The position numbers and the translations under genes were made by a program. This document shows, in pieces, positions 52,679 to 61,992 of a stretch of DNA of 64,000 bases (positions within the stretch are counted from its first letter, which is position 1; every line of letters begins with the position of its first letter). This stretch comes from Luteimonas padinae (lineage in GTDB: Bacteria > Pseudomonadota > Gammaproteobacteria > Xanthomonadales > Xanthomonadaceae). Below the pieces are notes generated by a model that searched no databases, was not told where the DNA came from, and saw only the letters and a program-made list of their open reading frames with translations. The stretch spans positions 62,001 to 126,000 of the forward strand of contig NZ_BMZT01000004.1 of the NCBI RefSeq assembly GCF_014652935.1, in the 5' to 3' direction.

Positions 52679-54051
52679 GCCCCATCGACTGCTACGCCCC
52701 CGCCGGCACCACCGGCGCCCGCCCGCTGCACCTGGTCTCGAAGGACGGCCTCGGCGCCTGGCGCGAGGCCCAGCCGCAGACGGTCATCGCGTGGCTGGAC
52801 GCGCACGGCTTCGACGCCTCCGCGGGCAGCTGCATGGTGGTCCCGGGCAGCGACGGGACACCGGCCGCCGCGGTGCTCGGCATCGGCGACGCGCTCGACC
52901 CCTGCGCCTACGCGCACGCGCCACGCGCGCTGCCGGCAGGCGACTGGTCCCCGGCCGGCGACCTCGATGCCGATGTCCTGCGCGCGCTGCAGCTGGGCTG
53001 GGGCCTGGGCAGCTACGACTTCGACCGCTACCGCAAGGCGAAGCCCGCGCGCGCGCGCCTGGCGCTGGCCGCGACCGATGCCGAGACCCTCGACGTGCTG
53101 GCCGCCACCGTGCGCGTGCGCGACCTGGTCAACACCCCCACCCAGGACATGGGCCCGGACCAGCTGGAGGCCGTCGCCCGCGGCATAGCCGAAGCACACG
53201 GCGCCCGCTTCGAGGCGATCACCGGCGATGCGCTGCTGGAGCAGAACTTCCCCGCCATCCACGCCGTCGGCCGCGCCTCGCACCGCGCGCCGCGCCTGCT
53301 GGCGCTGCGCTGGGGCGAGGACGCGCACCCGCACGTCGCGATCGTCGGCAAGGGCGTGTGCTTCGACACCGGCGGTCTGGACCTCAAGCCCGCCGACGGC
53401 ATGCGCAACATGAAGAAGGACATGGGCGGCGCCGCGCACGCGATCGCGCTGGCCGAGCTGTTGATGGCGCGGAAACTGCCGCTGCGCTTCACCCTGCTGG
53501 TGCCGGCGGTGGAGAACGCGATCGGCCCGGATGCGTTCCGCCCGGGCGAAGTGATCGCCACCCGTACCGGCGTCAGCGTGGAGATCGACAACACCGACGC
53601 CGAGGGTCGGGTGATCCTGGGTGACGCACTGGCCTATGCCGGCGAACAGTCACCGGACCTCGTCCTCGACTTCGCCACGCTCACCGGCGCCGCGCGCATC
53701 GCGCTCGGCCCCGACCTGCCGGCGCTCTTCAGCAACGACGACGCGCTGGCGCAGGCCTGGCTCGACGCCGGCACGCAGGCGCGCGATCCGCTGTGGCGCA
53801 TGCCGCTGTGGCGGCCGTATCTCCGCTACCTCACCAGCAAGGTCGCCGACCTGGCCAACGCCGGATCGAAGATGGCCGGCAGCGTGACCGCGGCCCTGTA
53901 CCTGGAGCGCTTCGTGCCGAAGGACATGCCGTGGGCGCACCTCGACACCTACGCCTGGAACGACAGCGACCGCCCGGGCCGCCCGGCCGGCGGCGAGGCG
54001 CTGGGCCTGCGCGCGGCGTATGGAATGCTGAAGCGCCGCGCAAGCGCGTGA
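52675..54051 (+). CDS. M17 leucyl aminopeptidase family protein
   Basis: 458 residues. Dinuclear metal site: VGKGVCFDTGGLDLKPAD (Lys and Asp), MKKDMGGAAHAIALAELLM, and the family signature NTDAEGRVILGDAL. LTGAARIALG and the C-terminal TSKVADLANAG also fit. Releases N-terminal residues from peptides in the cytosol. Shorter N-terminal domain than PepA, closer to PepB-like members. Coupled to the HAD gene upstream; a REP-like doublet follows. Confidence 0.9.
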   Translation: MSPIDCYAPAGTTGARPLHLVSKDGLGAWREAQPQTVIAWLDAHGFDASAGSCMVVPGSDGTPAAAVLGIGDALDPCAYAHAPRALPAGDWSPAGDLDADVLRALQLGWGLGSYDFDRYRKAKPARARLALAATDAETLDVLAATVRVRDLVNTPTQDMGPDQLEAVARGIAEAHGARFEAITGDALLEQNFPAIHAVGRASHRAPRLLALRWGEDAHPHVAIVGKGVCFDTGGLDLKPADGMRNMKKDMGGAAHAIALAELLMARKLPLRFTLLVPAVENAIGPDAFRPGEVIATRTGVSVEIDNTDAEGRVILGDALAYAGEQSPDLVLDFATLTGAARIALGPDLPALFSNDDALAQAWLDAGTQARDPLWRMPLWRPYLRYLTSKVADLANAGSKMAGSVTAALYLERFVPKDMPWAHLDTYAWNDSDRPGRPAGGEALGLRAAYGMLKRRASA

Positions 54052-54074
54052 GGTGACACGCGCCGCACCGCGAT

Positions 54075-54154
54075 ACCCCTGTAGGAGCAGCTACAGCTGC
54101 GACCCCAACGCTCCGGCAGGAATCCGGTCGCAGCTATAGCTGCTCCTACAGGGG
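54075..54154. repeat. REP-like inverted doublet between convergent genes
   Basis: CCCCTGTAGGAGCAGCTACA (then GCTGCGACCCC) at 54075-54104 and its inverse at 54126-54154 (GGTCGCAGCTATAGCTGCTC then CTACAGGGG) form a long hairpin with a 21-bp spacer. It sits between the aminopeptidase and response regulator stops and may double as a terminator. The same family is inside the E2 gene and at 8356-8472. Confidence 0.88.
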
Positions 54155-54164
54155 AAATCCCGGG

Positions 54165-54767
54165 TCACAGCCAGCCCTTCTGCCGCGCGAGGCGATAGGC
54201 CTCGATGCGGTTGCCCACGCCCAGCTTGCCGATGGCCTCGGACAGGTAGTTGCGCACCGTGCCCGGGGACAGGCCCAGCGCGGCGGCGATCGCGCCCGCC
54301 GACTGGCCTTCGCCGGCCAGCCGCAGCACCTGGCGTTCGCGTTCGTTGAGCGGATCGGCCTCCGACCAGGCCTCGAGCGCAAGCTGCGGGTCGATCGCGC
54401 GCCCGCCCGCGTGCACGCTGCGCAGCGCCGCGGCCAGCTGCTCGGCCGGGGCATCCTTGAGCAGATAGCCCTGCACGCCGGCGTCGAGCGCGCGGCGCAG
54501 GTAGCCGGCGCGCGCGAAGGTGGTGACGATCACCACCTTCGTCGCCAGGCCGTGGCGCTGGATGCGCTGGGCCAGCTCCAGCCCGGTCAGCCCCGGCATC
54601 TCGATGTCGGTGACCAGCAGGTCGGGCGCGGTGCGCTGCAGCTCGCGCCAGGCGGCCTCGCCGTCGGCGGCCGCGGCCACGACGTCGATGTCGTCCTCCA
54701 GCGCCAGCAGCGCCGCCAGCGCGCCGCGCAGCATCGCCTGGTCCTCGGCGAGCACGAGGCGGATCAC
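54165..54767 (-). CDS. NarL/DesR-type response regulator
   Basis: 200 residues. Receiver with acidic pair in VLAEDQAML, phosphoacceptor Asp in LLVTDIEMPGLTG, Thr in IVTTFAR and Lys in YLLKDAPAEQL; LuxR-type helix-turn-helix with LNERERQVLRLAGEGQSAGA and GLSPGTVRNYLSEAIGKLGV. Partner of the upstream kinase (4-bp overlap). DesR-like regulators sense membrane fluidity; here the neighbourhood (ABC-2 exporter, amidohydrolase) suggests control of that export cluster. Confidence 0.88.
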   Translation of the reverse strand: MIRLVLAEDQAMLRGALAALLALEDDIDVVAAAADGEAAWRELQRTAPDLLVTDIEMPGLTGLELAQRIQRHGLATKVVIVTTFARAGYLRRALDAGVQGYLLKDAPAEQLAAALRSVHAGGRAIDPQLALEAWSEADPLNERERQVLRLAGEGQSAGAIAAALGLSPGTVRNYLSEAIGKLGVGNRIEAYRLARQKGWL

Positions 54768-55999
54768 GCCCCGCCCTCCGCGTCATGGGCATCCGCGTCG
54801 TACGGGGCTCCCGCAGCATCGCTCTGCACGGCCAACGGCAGCCAGGCCTCCACCACGGTGCCCTGTCCGCGCTCCGACGCCACCGCCAGCTGACCACCCA
54901 GGCCCTCGATGCGCTCGCGCATGCCCGCCAGGCCGTTGCCCGGCGCAGACGCGCCGCCGCGGCCGTCGTCGCTCACCCGCAGCTCGACGCCGTCAGCGTG
55001 GGCGCGCAGGCTCACTTCGGCCCGCTGCGCGCGCGCGTGGCGATGGATATTGGTCGCCGCCTCGCGCACCACCAGGGCGAGCGCGGTCTCGACGGCCGGT
55101 GGCAGCGAGGCGCCGGCCAGGCCGCGTTCGTCCCAGTCGTGGCGGAGCGCCACGCCCTCGCATTCGAGCAGCAGCTTGGCCGAGGCCAGCTCCGCGGCGA
55201 TGCCGGCCGCGCGGATCCCACTGACCGCCGAGCGCACCTGCGCCAGCGCCTCACGCGCGACCTGGCTGACGGCATCGATCTCGCGCCGCGCGGCCGCGGG
55301 ATCGCGTTCGACCAGGCGCGCAGCCAGGTCGGATTTCAGCGCCACCAGCGACAGCGTGTGCCCGAGCAGGTCATGCAGGTCGCGGCCGATGCGCTCGCGT
55401 TCGGCCAGCCCGGCCAGCCGGCGCACCTCGTCGTGCGACAGCCTGAGCGCGGCGTCCTTGCGCTGGCCGACATGCTCGGCGTGCACCACCATCGCCACCA
55501 CCACGGTCACCACCGGCAGCCACACCAGCGCCTGCCAGGGATAGCCGATCCACAGCGCGAACGCGACGAACGCGACGCCCAGCGCCCCCAGCACCAGCAG
55601 GTAGTCGCGCAGCGACGCCTCGTGCCAGGTGCGCAGCATCACGCAGCCGAAGATGAAATAGCTCATGCCCGACGGATACCAGGGCAAGAGCGCGAAGCTG
55701 AGCGCGACCATCGCCAGCGCGTAACGCGGCGCCACGCGCTGCGGCCTCAGCAGCGCCATGGCGTACAGCCAGAGGAACAGCGGATACGACAGCAGCGTCA
55801 GCAGCAGCCAGCGCAGGCTGTAGCCGCCGGGCGAGAACAGCGGGGTGATGAACACCCACAGCGTCCACATCAGGTGGACCCATTCCGTCCACTGCGGACG
55901 CCCCAGCCGCAGCGTCGCCGCCATCAGCGAGTCCGGCGCCGGCGCGAACCACGCGCGCCAGCCGGCTCCGGTCCTGCCCTGTGTCTTCGCTGGCTGCAT
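54764..55999 (-). CDS. DesK-type sensor histidine kinase
   Basis: 411 residues from ATG 55997-55999 (MQPAKTQ). Five or six membrane helices in the first ~185 residues, then the HisKA_3 motif ERERIGRDLHDLLGHTLSLV (phosphoacceptor His) and a compact ATPase domain: VVREAATNIHRHARA, VSDDGRGGASAPGNGLAGMR and GQGTVVEAWLP. Signals through its transmembrane part, as in DesK. Coupled to the response regulator. Confidence 0.88.
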   Translation of the reverse strand: MQPAKTQGRTGAGWRAWFAPAPDSLMAATLRLGRPQWTEWVHLMWTLWVFITPLFSPGGYSLRWLLLTLLSYPLFLWLYAMALLRPQRVAPRYALAMVALSFALLPWYPSGMSYFIFGCVMLRTWHEASLRDYLLVLGALGVAFVAFALWIGYPWQALVWLPVVTVVVAMVVHAEHVGQRKDAALRLSHDEVRRLAGLAERERIGRDLHDLLGHTLSLVALKSDLAARLVERDPAAARREIDAVSQVAREALAQVRSAVSGIRAAGIAAELASAKLLLECEGVALRHDWDERGLAGASLPPAVETALALVVREAATNIHRHARAQRAEVSLRAHADGVELRVSDDGRGGASAPGNGLAGMRERIEGLGGQLAVASERGQGTVVEAWLPLAVQSDAAGAPYDADAHDAEGGA

Positions 56000-56017
56000 G
56001 GCGCGATGATGCCGCAC

Positions 56018-57901
56018 TCAGCGCAGCTCGACCTGGTCGATGAAGAGTTCGAAGCCGCCGTCGGGCAGGCCGGCGGTGATCGCCACGGCGCGCAGCGTGG
56101 CGGGATCGGCGCCGGCGAAGGCCGCCAGCGGGATCCGCACTTCGCGCCACTCCGGGCCGGCGGTGAACGGCTGCATCGCCGGCATGCCCTGCATCGACGG
56201 ACCGGAGAACAGCATCGCCTGGTAGGTGCGGCCGTCGCCGCGGGCCTGGAACACCAGCTCGCTGCGCGACGAGGCGTCCACCGGCTGCATCGGCTGCGCG
56301 CCCGGATGGAACATCGTGCCCGCCCAGGGGAAGGCGAAGCCGGGGCGGATCTCGCCGGACACGCGCAGCGCGCCGCGCGATCCGGCGGCGCCGCCCGCGA
56401 TCGCCTCCTGGGTGGCGACGGAGCGTCCGCCGGCCATGGCGTCGGTGGTGACCTGCCAGCCGTGGCCGAAGCGCACGCCGGTGCCGCCGTCCTCGAAGTC
56501 CGCGACGAGAGCGTCGTCGGCGATCGCCGGTGCGGCGGCGGTGGCGGCGGCCTGGCCGACACGCGGCCGCGGCACGGCGTGGCCGTTCTTCCAGATCCCG
56601 GCGATGGCGCGCGTGGCGCTGATGTCCGCGGTGGGATCGCCCTCGACCAGCAGCAGGTCGGCGCGCAGCCCGGGGGCGATGCGGCCGCGGTCGGCCAGGC
56701 CGAAGCGGCGAGCGGGTACCGCGGTCGCGGCGGCCAGCGCCTCGGCCGGCGTCAGGCCGGCGCGCACCAGCAGCGCGAGTTCACCGTGCATGCTGATGCC
56801 GTGCGCGGTGCCGGGATTGCCGGCATCGGTGCCGGCCAGGATATCGACGCCGGCCGCATGCAGCGCGGCGACGCTGCGCAGCGCGTTGTCGAGCGCCTGC
56901 GGCCGCGGAGCGCCAGGGAAGCTGGCGGCAAGCCCGGCGCCCTGCGCGGCCTCCAGCCACGGCGACAGCCGCGCGTCGTCGGCCAGTGCGGCTCCGCTGC
57001 CGTCCTGGGCGAAGCCCGCGATCACCGACAGCGTCGGCGTGACGAAGCTGCCGGCCCGCTTCGCCGCGGCGACGAAGCCTGGCGACGCGGCCACGTCGTG
57101 GAAGACATGCACCAGCCCGTCGGCGCCCGAGTCCACGGCATGCAGCGCGTCGGCCTGCGAGGCCACGTGCACCAGCGCGAGGCGCCCGCCTTCCTGAGCG
57201 GCGGCGATCGCGTCCGCGACCTGCGCCGGCGTGATCGTCGGCAGCCGGCGCTCGGCCGAGTGCGTGCTGAAGTCCTCGACGATCAGCTTGATGTAGTCCG
57301 AACCTTCCGCCATCCGCGCGGCGACGAAGGCCCGCCCGTCGCCGTCGGCGGCCAGCGTCGGCACCGGCAGACCGAACTGGGTGCCATGGCCGCCCTCGGT
57401 GGTGACCGTGGCTCCCGCGGTCCAGAGGTCGGCCTGTGGCGTCGCCGCCAGCGACTGGCGCTGCGCACGCAGCGCCGGGATCCGGTTCCAGTCGCCGAAC
57501 ATGTCGAGCTCGGCGGTGACGCCGAAGCGCAGGGCGTCGCGCTGCGCATCGCCCCAGCTGTGGGTGTGCGCGTCGATGAAGCCCGGCAGCAGGGTGCGCC
57601 CGGCGCCGTCCACGACCTCGAGGCCTGCGGGAATGGCGACGCCGGCGCCAACGGCTTCGATGCGGCCGTCGCGCACCACGACGTTCGCCTCGGGCAGCAC
57701 GCGTTCGCCGTCGAACACGCGCACGCCGGAGATGGCGAAGGCCGCGCCTTCGCCGCCGGACGGCAGGGCTTCTCCGGACGCGGGTGCCGGCGCTGACGCG
57801 GCCCCGTGCGCGGAGGGCGAACGCGGCTGTGCGAACACCACCGCGCCGGCGATGGCAGCGGCGATGGCGGTTGCGGCGAGGACTTCAGGCAGGCGCGTCA
57901 T
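56018..57901 (-). CDS. Secreted amidohydrolase with C-terminal CIA30-like domain
   Basis: 627 residues. N-terminal signal or anchor (about 7-25). Amidohydrolase barrel: LLPGFIDAHTHSWGD (metal His-x-His), Lys in SDYIKLIVED, LVHVASQADALHAVD, LVHVFHD and DILAGTDAGNPG (metal Asp), then PGLRADLLLVEGDPTADI. From about 470 a beta-sandwich like CIA30/NADH-dehydrogenase-associated domains follows (FEDGGTGVRFGHGWQVTTDA, LVFQARGDGRTYQAML). Possible secreted dipeptidase, prolidase-like or cyclic amide hydrolase; substrate unknown. Sits between a two-component system and an ABC exporter. Confidence 0.82.
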   Translation of the reverse strand: MTRLPEVLAATAIAAAIAGAVVFAQPRSPSAHGAASAPAPASGEALPSGGEGAAFAISGVRVFDGERVLPEANVVVRDGRIEAVGAGVAIPAGLEVVDGAGRTLLPGFIDAHTHSWGDAQRDALRFGVTAELDMFGDWNRIPALRAQRQSLAATPQADLWTAGATVTTEGGHGTQFGLPVPTLAADGDGRAFVAARMAEGSDYIKLIVEDFSTHSAERRLPTITPAQVADAIAAAQEGGRLALVHVASQADALHAVDSGADGLVHVFHDVAASPGFVAAAKRAGSFVTPTLSVIAGFAQDGSGAALADDARLSPWLEAAQGAGLAASFPGAPRPQALDNALRSVAALHAAGVDILAGTDAGNPGTAHGISMHGELALLVRAGLTPAEALAAATAVPARRFGLADRGRIAPGLRADLLLVEGDPTADISATRAIAGIWKNGHAVPRPRVGQAAATAAAPAIADDALVADFEDGGTGVRFGHGWQVTTDAMAGGRSVATQEAIAGGAAGSRGALRVSGEIRPGFAFPWAGTMFHPGAQPMQPVDASSRSELVFQARGDGRTYQAMLFSGPSMQGMPAMQPFTAGPEWREVRIPLAAFAGADPATLRAVAITAGLPDGGFELFIDQVELR

Positions 57902-58010
57902 GGCATGGACTCCGTGGCAGGCAGAAGAAGGCGCAGGGGTGATCGGGACGCTTGCGCGGCGACTGCGGGCGCGAGGCCCGCTCGCGACCGCATCGAGGGT
58001 CGTGGCGGCA

Positions 58011-58802
58011 TCAGCCGCGCCGCGCCAGGCGCGCACGCGCCAGGACGAAGAAGCCGAAGGTCACCGCCAGCAGCACGCCGAGATGCAGCGCGACCGCCTG
58101 CCTCGCGTCCATGCCGACCACCTTGAGCGCGAGCTGGGCGTGGTGGTAGGACGGCCAAGCCGGCGCCAGCCGCGCCAGCGCATCCGGCAGCATCGACAGC
58201 GGCAGCCACAGCCCGGACAGGAAGGCCATCGGCAGGTAGAGCAGGTTGACCACCACCGGCGCGGCCGCGCCGCTGGCGAGCGTGCCGACGTACAGGCCCA
58301 GCGCGCAGAACGGCAGCGCGCCGGCCACGTGCACCGCCCACAGCAGCAGCCACTGCGCGGGCGCCAGCGACACCCCGACAAGCGTCGCCGCGATCACCGC
58401 CAGCAGCAGCGAGACGATCGCCGAGAACAGCAGGGCCATCGCCATCTTCGACGCCAGGTACGCACCCGGCGGCACCGGCAGCGCGCGCTTGAGCGCGAGC
58501 AGTCCCTGGTCGCGGTCCATCGCCACCGTCACGCCGAAGCCGAACAGCGCCGCGCCCATGACGCCGAACACGCCGTAGGTCGCCAGCAGGTACTGCCCGG
58601 CGCCGCCGCCGCGGTTCATCGCCACGCCGAACAGCAGGTAGAACATCGCCGGGAACAGCAGCGTCGGCAGCGCGAAGATCGGCGTGCGCAGCAGGCCGAG
58701 GAACTCGTACTTCGCCTCCAGCAGGCGGGCGCGCAGCAGCGGGTGCCGGCGCGCGGCCGGGGCATGGGCGTCGGGGCGGACATCGGGAACGGCATGCATC
58801 AC
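58011..58802 (-). CDS. ABC-2 type exporter permease
   Basis: 263 residues with six membrane helices, starting at about 38 (TPIFALPTLLFPAMFYLLFG) and including the ABC-2 signature region NLLYLPMAFLSGLWLPLSML. Its stop lies 109 bp before the amidohydrolase start and its start overlaps the ATPase stop by 4 bp. Exports an unknown substrate (lipid, drug or peptide) in partnership with that ATPase. Confidence 0.87.
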   Translation of the reverse strand: MMHAVPDVRPDAHAPAARRHPLLRARLLEAKYEFLGLLRTPIFALPTLLFPAMFYLLFGVAMNRGGGAGQYLLATYGVFGVMGAALFGFGVTVAMDRDQGLLALKRALPVPPGAYLASKMAMALLFSAIVSLLLAVIAATLVGVSLAPAQWLLLWAVHVAGALPFCALGLYVGTLASGAAAPVVVNLLYLPMAFLSGLWLPLSMLPDALARLAPAWPSYHHAQLALKVVGMDARQAVALHLGVLLAVTFGFFVLARARLARRG

Positions 58803-59713
58803 GCGGCCTCCTGCATCGGTGCGTCGCGGGTGATTTCGAGAAAGGCTTCAGCGAGGCCGGCGCTGCTGACGTCGAGGTCGGAGAGCGCCGGATCGGCCGC
58901 CAGCAGGCGCCGCACGACGTCCTCGGCGGCGCCGGCCAGCACCTCCAGGCGTCCACCGTCGCGGTTCGCCGCGCGCACGCCAGGCCAGCGCGCGACTTCG
59001 GTGGCGTCCAGCGCGGTGACGCAGCGGATGCGGCGCTGGTCGACGCGTGCGCGCACCTCGTCGAGGCTGCCGTCGGCGACCACGCGGCCGCCGGCCAGCA
59101 CCACGACGCGATCAGCCAGGGCTTCGGCTTCCTCGAGGTAGTGCGTGGTCAGCAGCACCGAGGCGCCGCCGGCCACCAGCGCGCGCAGTCCGCGCCACAG
59201 GCCCTGCCGCGCCTCGATGTCGAGGCCGGTGGTGGGCTCGTCAAGGAACAGCACCCGCGGCCTGCCGCACACCGCCAGCGCGAACTGCACGCGGCGCTGC
59301 TGCCCGCCCGAGAGCCTGCCGTAACGGCGCGAGAGCAGGCCGTCGAGACCGGCGATCGCCACGCACGCCGCCACGCCGAGCGGATCGGCGTAGTAGCTGC
59401 GGACGAGGTCGAGGTGTTCGGCCACCGTCAGCGTCGGCGCCACCGCGCCCGACTGCAGCATCACGCCGACGCCCTGGCGCGCGGTCAGCTCCCGCGGGTC
59501 GCGGCCGAACAGCCGCGCCTGGCCGGCGTCGGGCTCGAGCAGGCCCAGCAGCAGCGACACCGCGGTGGTCTTGCCGGCGCCGTTGGCGCCGAGCAGCGCC
59601 AGCACCTGGCCGGCACGCAGCTCGAGGTCGACGCCGTCGAGCGCGGCGGTCGCGCCGTAGCGCTTGCAGGCGCCCTGCAGGCTGGCCAGTGGCATGTCGA
59701 GTCGGTGGTCCAT
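58799..59713 (-). CDS. ABC exporter ATPase
   Basis: 304 residues. Walker A GANGAGKTTA, Q-loop VMLQSGAVAP, signature LSGGQQRRVQFALAV, Walker B RVLFLDEPTTGLD, H-loop LLTTHYLEEAEALADR. ATG 59711-59713 is chosen because GAGGAG lies just upstream; a GTG at 59737 is an alternative. First gene of the exporter-amidohydrolase-kinase-regulator cluster, so the whole set may be one autoregulated unit. Confidence 0.92.
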   Translation of the reverse strand: MDHRLDMPLASLQGACKRYGATAALDGVDLELRAGQVLALLGANGAGKTTAVSLLLGLLEPDAGQARLFGRDPRELTARQGVGVMLQSGAVAPTLTVAEHLDLVRSYYADPLGVAACVAIAGLDGLLSRRYGRLSGGQQRRVQFALAVCGRPRVLFLDEPTTGLDIEARQGLWRGLRALVAGGASVLLTTHYLEEAEALADRVVVLAGGRVVADGSLDEVRARVDQRRIRCVTALDATEVARWPGVRAANRDGGRLEVLAGAAEDVVRRLLAADPALSDLDVSSAGLAEAFLEITRDAPMQEAA

Positions 59714-59984
59714 GCGCGTCTCCTCGGTGACGCTCACAGGCTAGGAAACGGCCACCGTCCGCGGCAGTCCGCGCGATCACCTATCGCGCATGACAGGCGT
59801 CACATCGCCGTCCGCTTGTGCACCACCGTCGTTGTGACCACTGGCAACGGCATGCTAGAAGTCCACGGCCCGCAGCTGGAACCGCGCTGCCGGCCTACGC
59901 CCGGCCATCGCGCGGCGCCCGGAAAACCGGATTCAAGTCGGAAGGCCATGGACAGGGCTCTCTCAATGCACAAGGACAGTCAGC
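59714..59984. other. Divergent promoter region
   Basis: About 270 bp between the ABC ATPase and the small peptide gene. It holds TTGTGA (59832-59837) and TGCTAG (59853-59858), a weak promoter candidate for the peptide operon, and TGACAGGCGTCA (59789-59800), a short imperfect palindrome. No gene seen. Confidence 0.35.
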
Positions 59985-60131
59985 ATGCTCAAGAACAAGA
60001 TCACCTCTGGTGTCTTCGGACTCCTGCTCGCGGTCTCGGCCGCGTTCGCACTCCCCGTCCAGCAGGCCGAGGCCGCGACATCGATCACGGTCTGCATCAA
60101 CGGCAAGTGCGTCACGATCATCATCCACTGA
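59985..60131 (+). CDS. Small secreted peptide precursor with two-Cys beta-hairpin core
   Basis: 48 residues. A signal peptide of about 30 residues (LLLAVSAAFALPVQQAEA) ends in an AxA-type site; the predicted mature part is about 18 residues containing ITVCINGKCVTI. This core is mirror-symmetric (ITVC / CVTI) around an Asn-Gly turn, as in a disulfide-closed beta hairpin. AAGGA lies 8 bp before the ATG. The downstream genes encode a lipoprotein, MacB/FtsX-type permeases and a MacA/HlyD-type adaptor, so a secreted signal or antimicrobial peptide is plausible. No known family recognised. Confidence 0.6.
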   Translation: MLKNKITSGVFGLLLAVSAAFALPVQQAEAATSITVCINGKCVTIIIH

Positions 60132-60233
60132 TCGCAGCCGCGGGTGGGGGACACGCCCCCTTCCGCGGCACCCCGAACGCCCATGCGCAGCTCCCGCGGG
60201 GAGCATCCACGTTGCCAGCAGCGAGTCGATGAC

Positions 60234-60824
60234 ATGAACCACGCACGACGCCCGTCGTTCCGGGCTCCGTTCCTGAAGTGCCTCCCCCTGGGGATCGCTG
60301 CGCTGCTGCTGGCTTCGGCCTGCACGCAGCCGGCCGACAACGCCGTTGACCAGGCGGTCCCGGCGGAATCAAGCCAGCTCGCCGCCAACGCCACAGACCA
60401 GCCAGTGGAGCTCCCGGTACAGGACTTCATCATCGCCTTCCACAAGGCGAGCATCGCCGCCGGCCTTGGTGCCAACACCACCTACGAGTTCCCGGCCATC
60501 TGGCTCTACGCGCCCGACGGCACCCTGCACTCCCGGATCACCGACGAAGCCGGCCTTGAGCAGCTGCGGCAGACCTTTGGCAGCCTCGACCCCGCGTCCG
60601 CCCAGGGCGATGGCCTCAACCTCGACGGGGTCGCGGAGCTGGTTGCGCAGGCCGGCGCCAGCCTCGACCGTTCCGGCAACCCCGAGGCCTGGACGGCCCT
60701 GGTGCTGCTGGGCGAGGAAGCCTGCGGCCAGCCGCCCTGCCCCGCCTTCGCCGAAACCGCAGCCCGGCTGCAGGACGCGCACCCCGATACCCTGCATGCA
60801 ACCACCGTGACCCTGGTGCAGTAG
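60234..60824 (+). CDS. Lipoprotein of the peptide/export operon
   Basis: 196 residues; lipobox LLLASACTQ (Cys30). The mature domain, TYEFPAIWLYAPDGTLHSRI ... EEACGQPPCPAFAETAARL, ends in a CxxxxC segment that recalls a thioredoxin-like fold (GEEACGQPPCP), though the CxxC spacing is longer than usual. ATG 60234 chosen for the signal. The TAG shares its last base with the GTG of the next gene. Confidence 0.7.
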   Translation: MNHARRPSFRAPFLKCLPLGIAALLLASACTQPADNAVDQAVPAESSQLAANATDQPVELPVQDFIIAFHKASIAAGLGANTTYEFPAIWLYAPDGTLHSRITDEAGLEQLRQTFGSLDPASAQGDGLNLDGVAELVAQAGASLDRSGNPEAWTALVLLGEEACGQPPCPAFAETAARLQDAHPDTLHATTVTLVQ

Positions 60825-61984
60825 TGCCCGGCCGCGGCCCTGCGCAGACACTGCGCGCCTGCCTTGTCATCGCCGGGCTGCGGCTGCGGGAATCCCTTGG
60901 CCGCCATGCCTACCTGGCCGCCACGCTGATGGTGGGCGTGGCGGGTTTCTGGGTCCTGGGTGCGCTCTCCGCGCCCTTCATCGCTCGGCATGTCTTCAGC
61001 GATGCCGGCATCTACGTCAGCAGTTCCCGCGAGGGCACCCTGCTGCCACTGCGCCATGCCGAAGCGATCGCGCGCCACCCGGACGTGGTCGCGGTCAACC
61101 ACATGAACGTGCTCGCACTGATGTGCAAGCCGCCCATCGGCGTCGCCACGCTCAACGGCTGGGGCGGCACCGATCCGATGCGCAGGCTGCGCGACATCCA
61201 GGTCGCGCCCGCCGACATCGCGGCGTGGACGGCATCGCCGCACGCCGTGCTGGTCGGTGCCGAGCTCGCGCAGCGCTGCGGCTGGACCGCGGGCACGACG
61301 CTGGAACCACCCGACCTCGCAGGCAACCCGGTTCCGATCACGATCGCCGGCATCTTCCGCAGCGACGAAGGCGGCTTCGGCGAACAGATCGTGATCGCCC
61401 ATTACGAGCACGTGGACCGCATGCTCCCCGAACCCGAGCAGGGCCAAGCGCGCATCGTGCAGGTGTACGGCCACGATCCGCTGGCCCTGGCCGAGCTGGC
61501 CGGCGAAGTGGAAGCCCTGCTCCAGCACGCCGACCCGCCCGTCCAGGCGCACGTGGCCAGCGGCACGGACAGTCTTCTCGGCAGCTTCGGCAATGTCAGC
61601 GCACTGTTGCTGTCCGTGCTCGTCGCACTGGCGCTGTGCGTGCTGCTGGTGTTCGTGAGCATCGCCGCACACCTGGCCGCGCAGCGGCGCGCGAGCATGG
61701 CGATGCTGCTGGCCCTGGGCTTCGGGCGGGGCCTCCAGCTGGCCGCGATGGTCGTGGAGCTTGCGGTCGTGGTCCTGGTGGGTGCGTTGCTTGGTACGGC
61801 CCTGGGAAGCTTCCTGCTGGAGCTGATGTCGTCCCGCGTCGGCCACATGCTCGGCCGCCTGGCGCTGTCCCCGCGCGACGGGCTCTGGCTGCTGGCCGGG
61901 CTGCCGCTGCTGGTGGCGATCGCCGCGTCCGCGCCGGGCTTCGCCCTGCGACGGCTGCGTCCGATCGACCTGCTCCGGTCCTGA
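60824..61984 (+). CDS. MacB/FtsX-type ABC permease 1
   Basis: 386 residues from GTG 60824. One N-terminal helix (about 28-50), a large periplasmic domain (IARHVFSDAGIYVSSSREGT, IAGIFRSDEGGFGEQIVIAH), then three helices of the FtsX domain at about 260-375 (LLSVLVALALCVLLVFVSIA, AAQRRASMAMLLALGFGRGL, and PIDLLRS at the end). Lacks its own ATPase; the ATPase is probably encoded beyond the window. Overlaps the lipoprotein stop by one base. Confidence 0.85.
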   Translation: MPGRGPAQTLRACLVIAGLRLRESLGRHAYLAATLMVGVAGFWVLGALSAPFIARHVFSDAGIYVSSSREGTLLPLRHAEAIARHPDVVAVNHMNVLALMCKPPIGVATLNGWGGTDPMRRLRDIQVAPADIAAWTASPHAVLVGAELAQRCGWTAGTTLEPPDLAGNPVPITIAGIFRSDEGGFGEQIVIAHYEHVDRMLPEPEQGQARIVQVYGHDPLALAELAGEVEALLQHADPPVQAHVASGTDSLLGSFGNVSALLLSVLVALALCVLLVFVSIAAHLAAQRRASMAMLLALGFGRGLQLAAMVVELAVVVLVGALLGTALGSFLLELMSSRVGHMLGRLALSPRDGLWLLAGLPLLVAIAASAPGFALRRLRPIDLLRS

Positions 61985-61992
61985 GCCACGGC

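Noticed and set aside
54785-57796. 1003-codon plus-strand open frame opposite the kinase and amidohydrolase genes
   Set aside because: Antisense shadow; translation is Arg/Gln/His/Gly-rich, while the minus strand holds clear kinase and amidohydrolase motifs.
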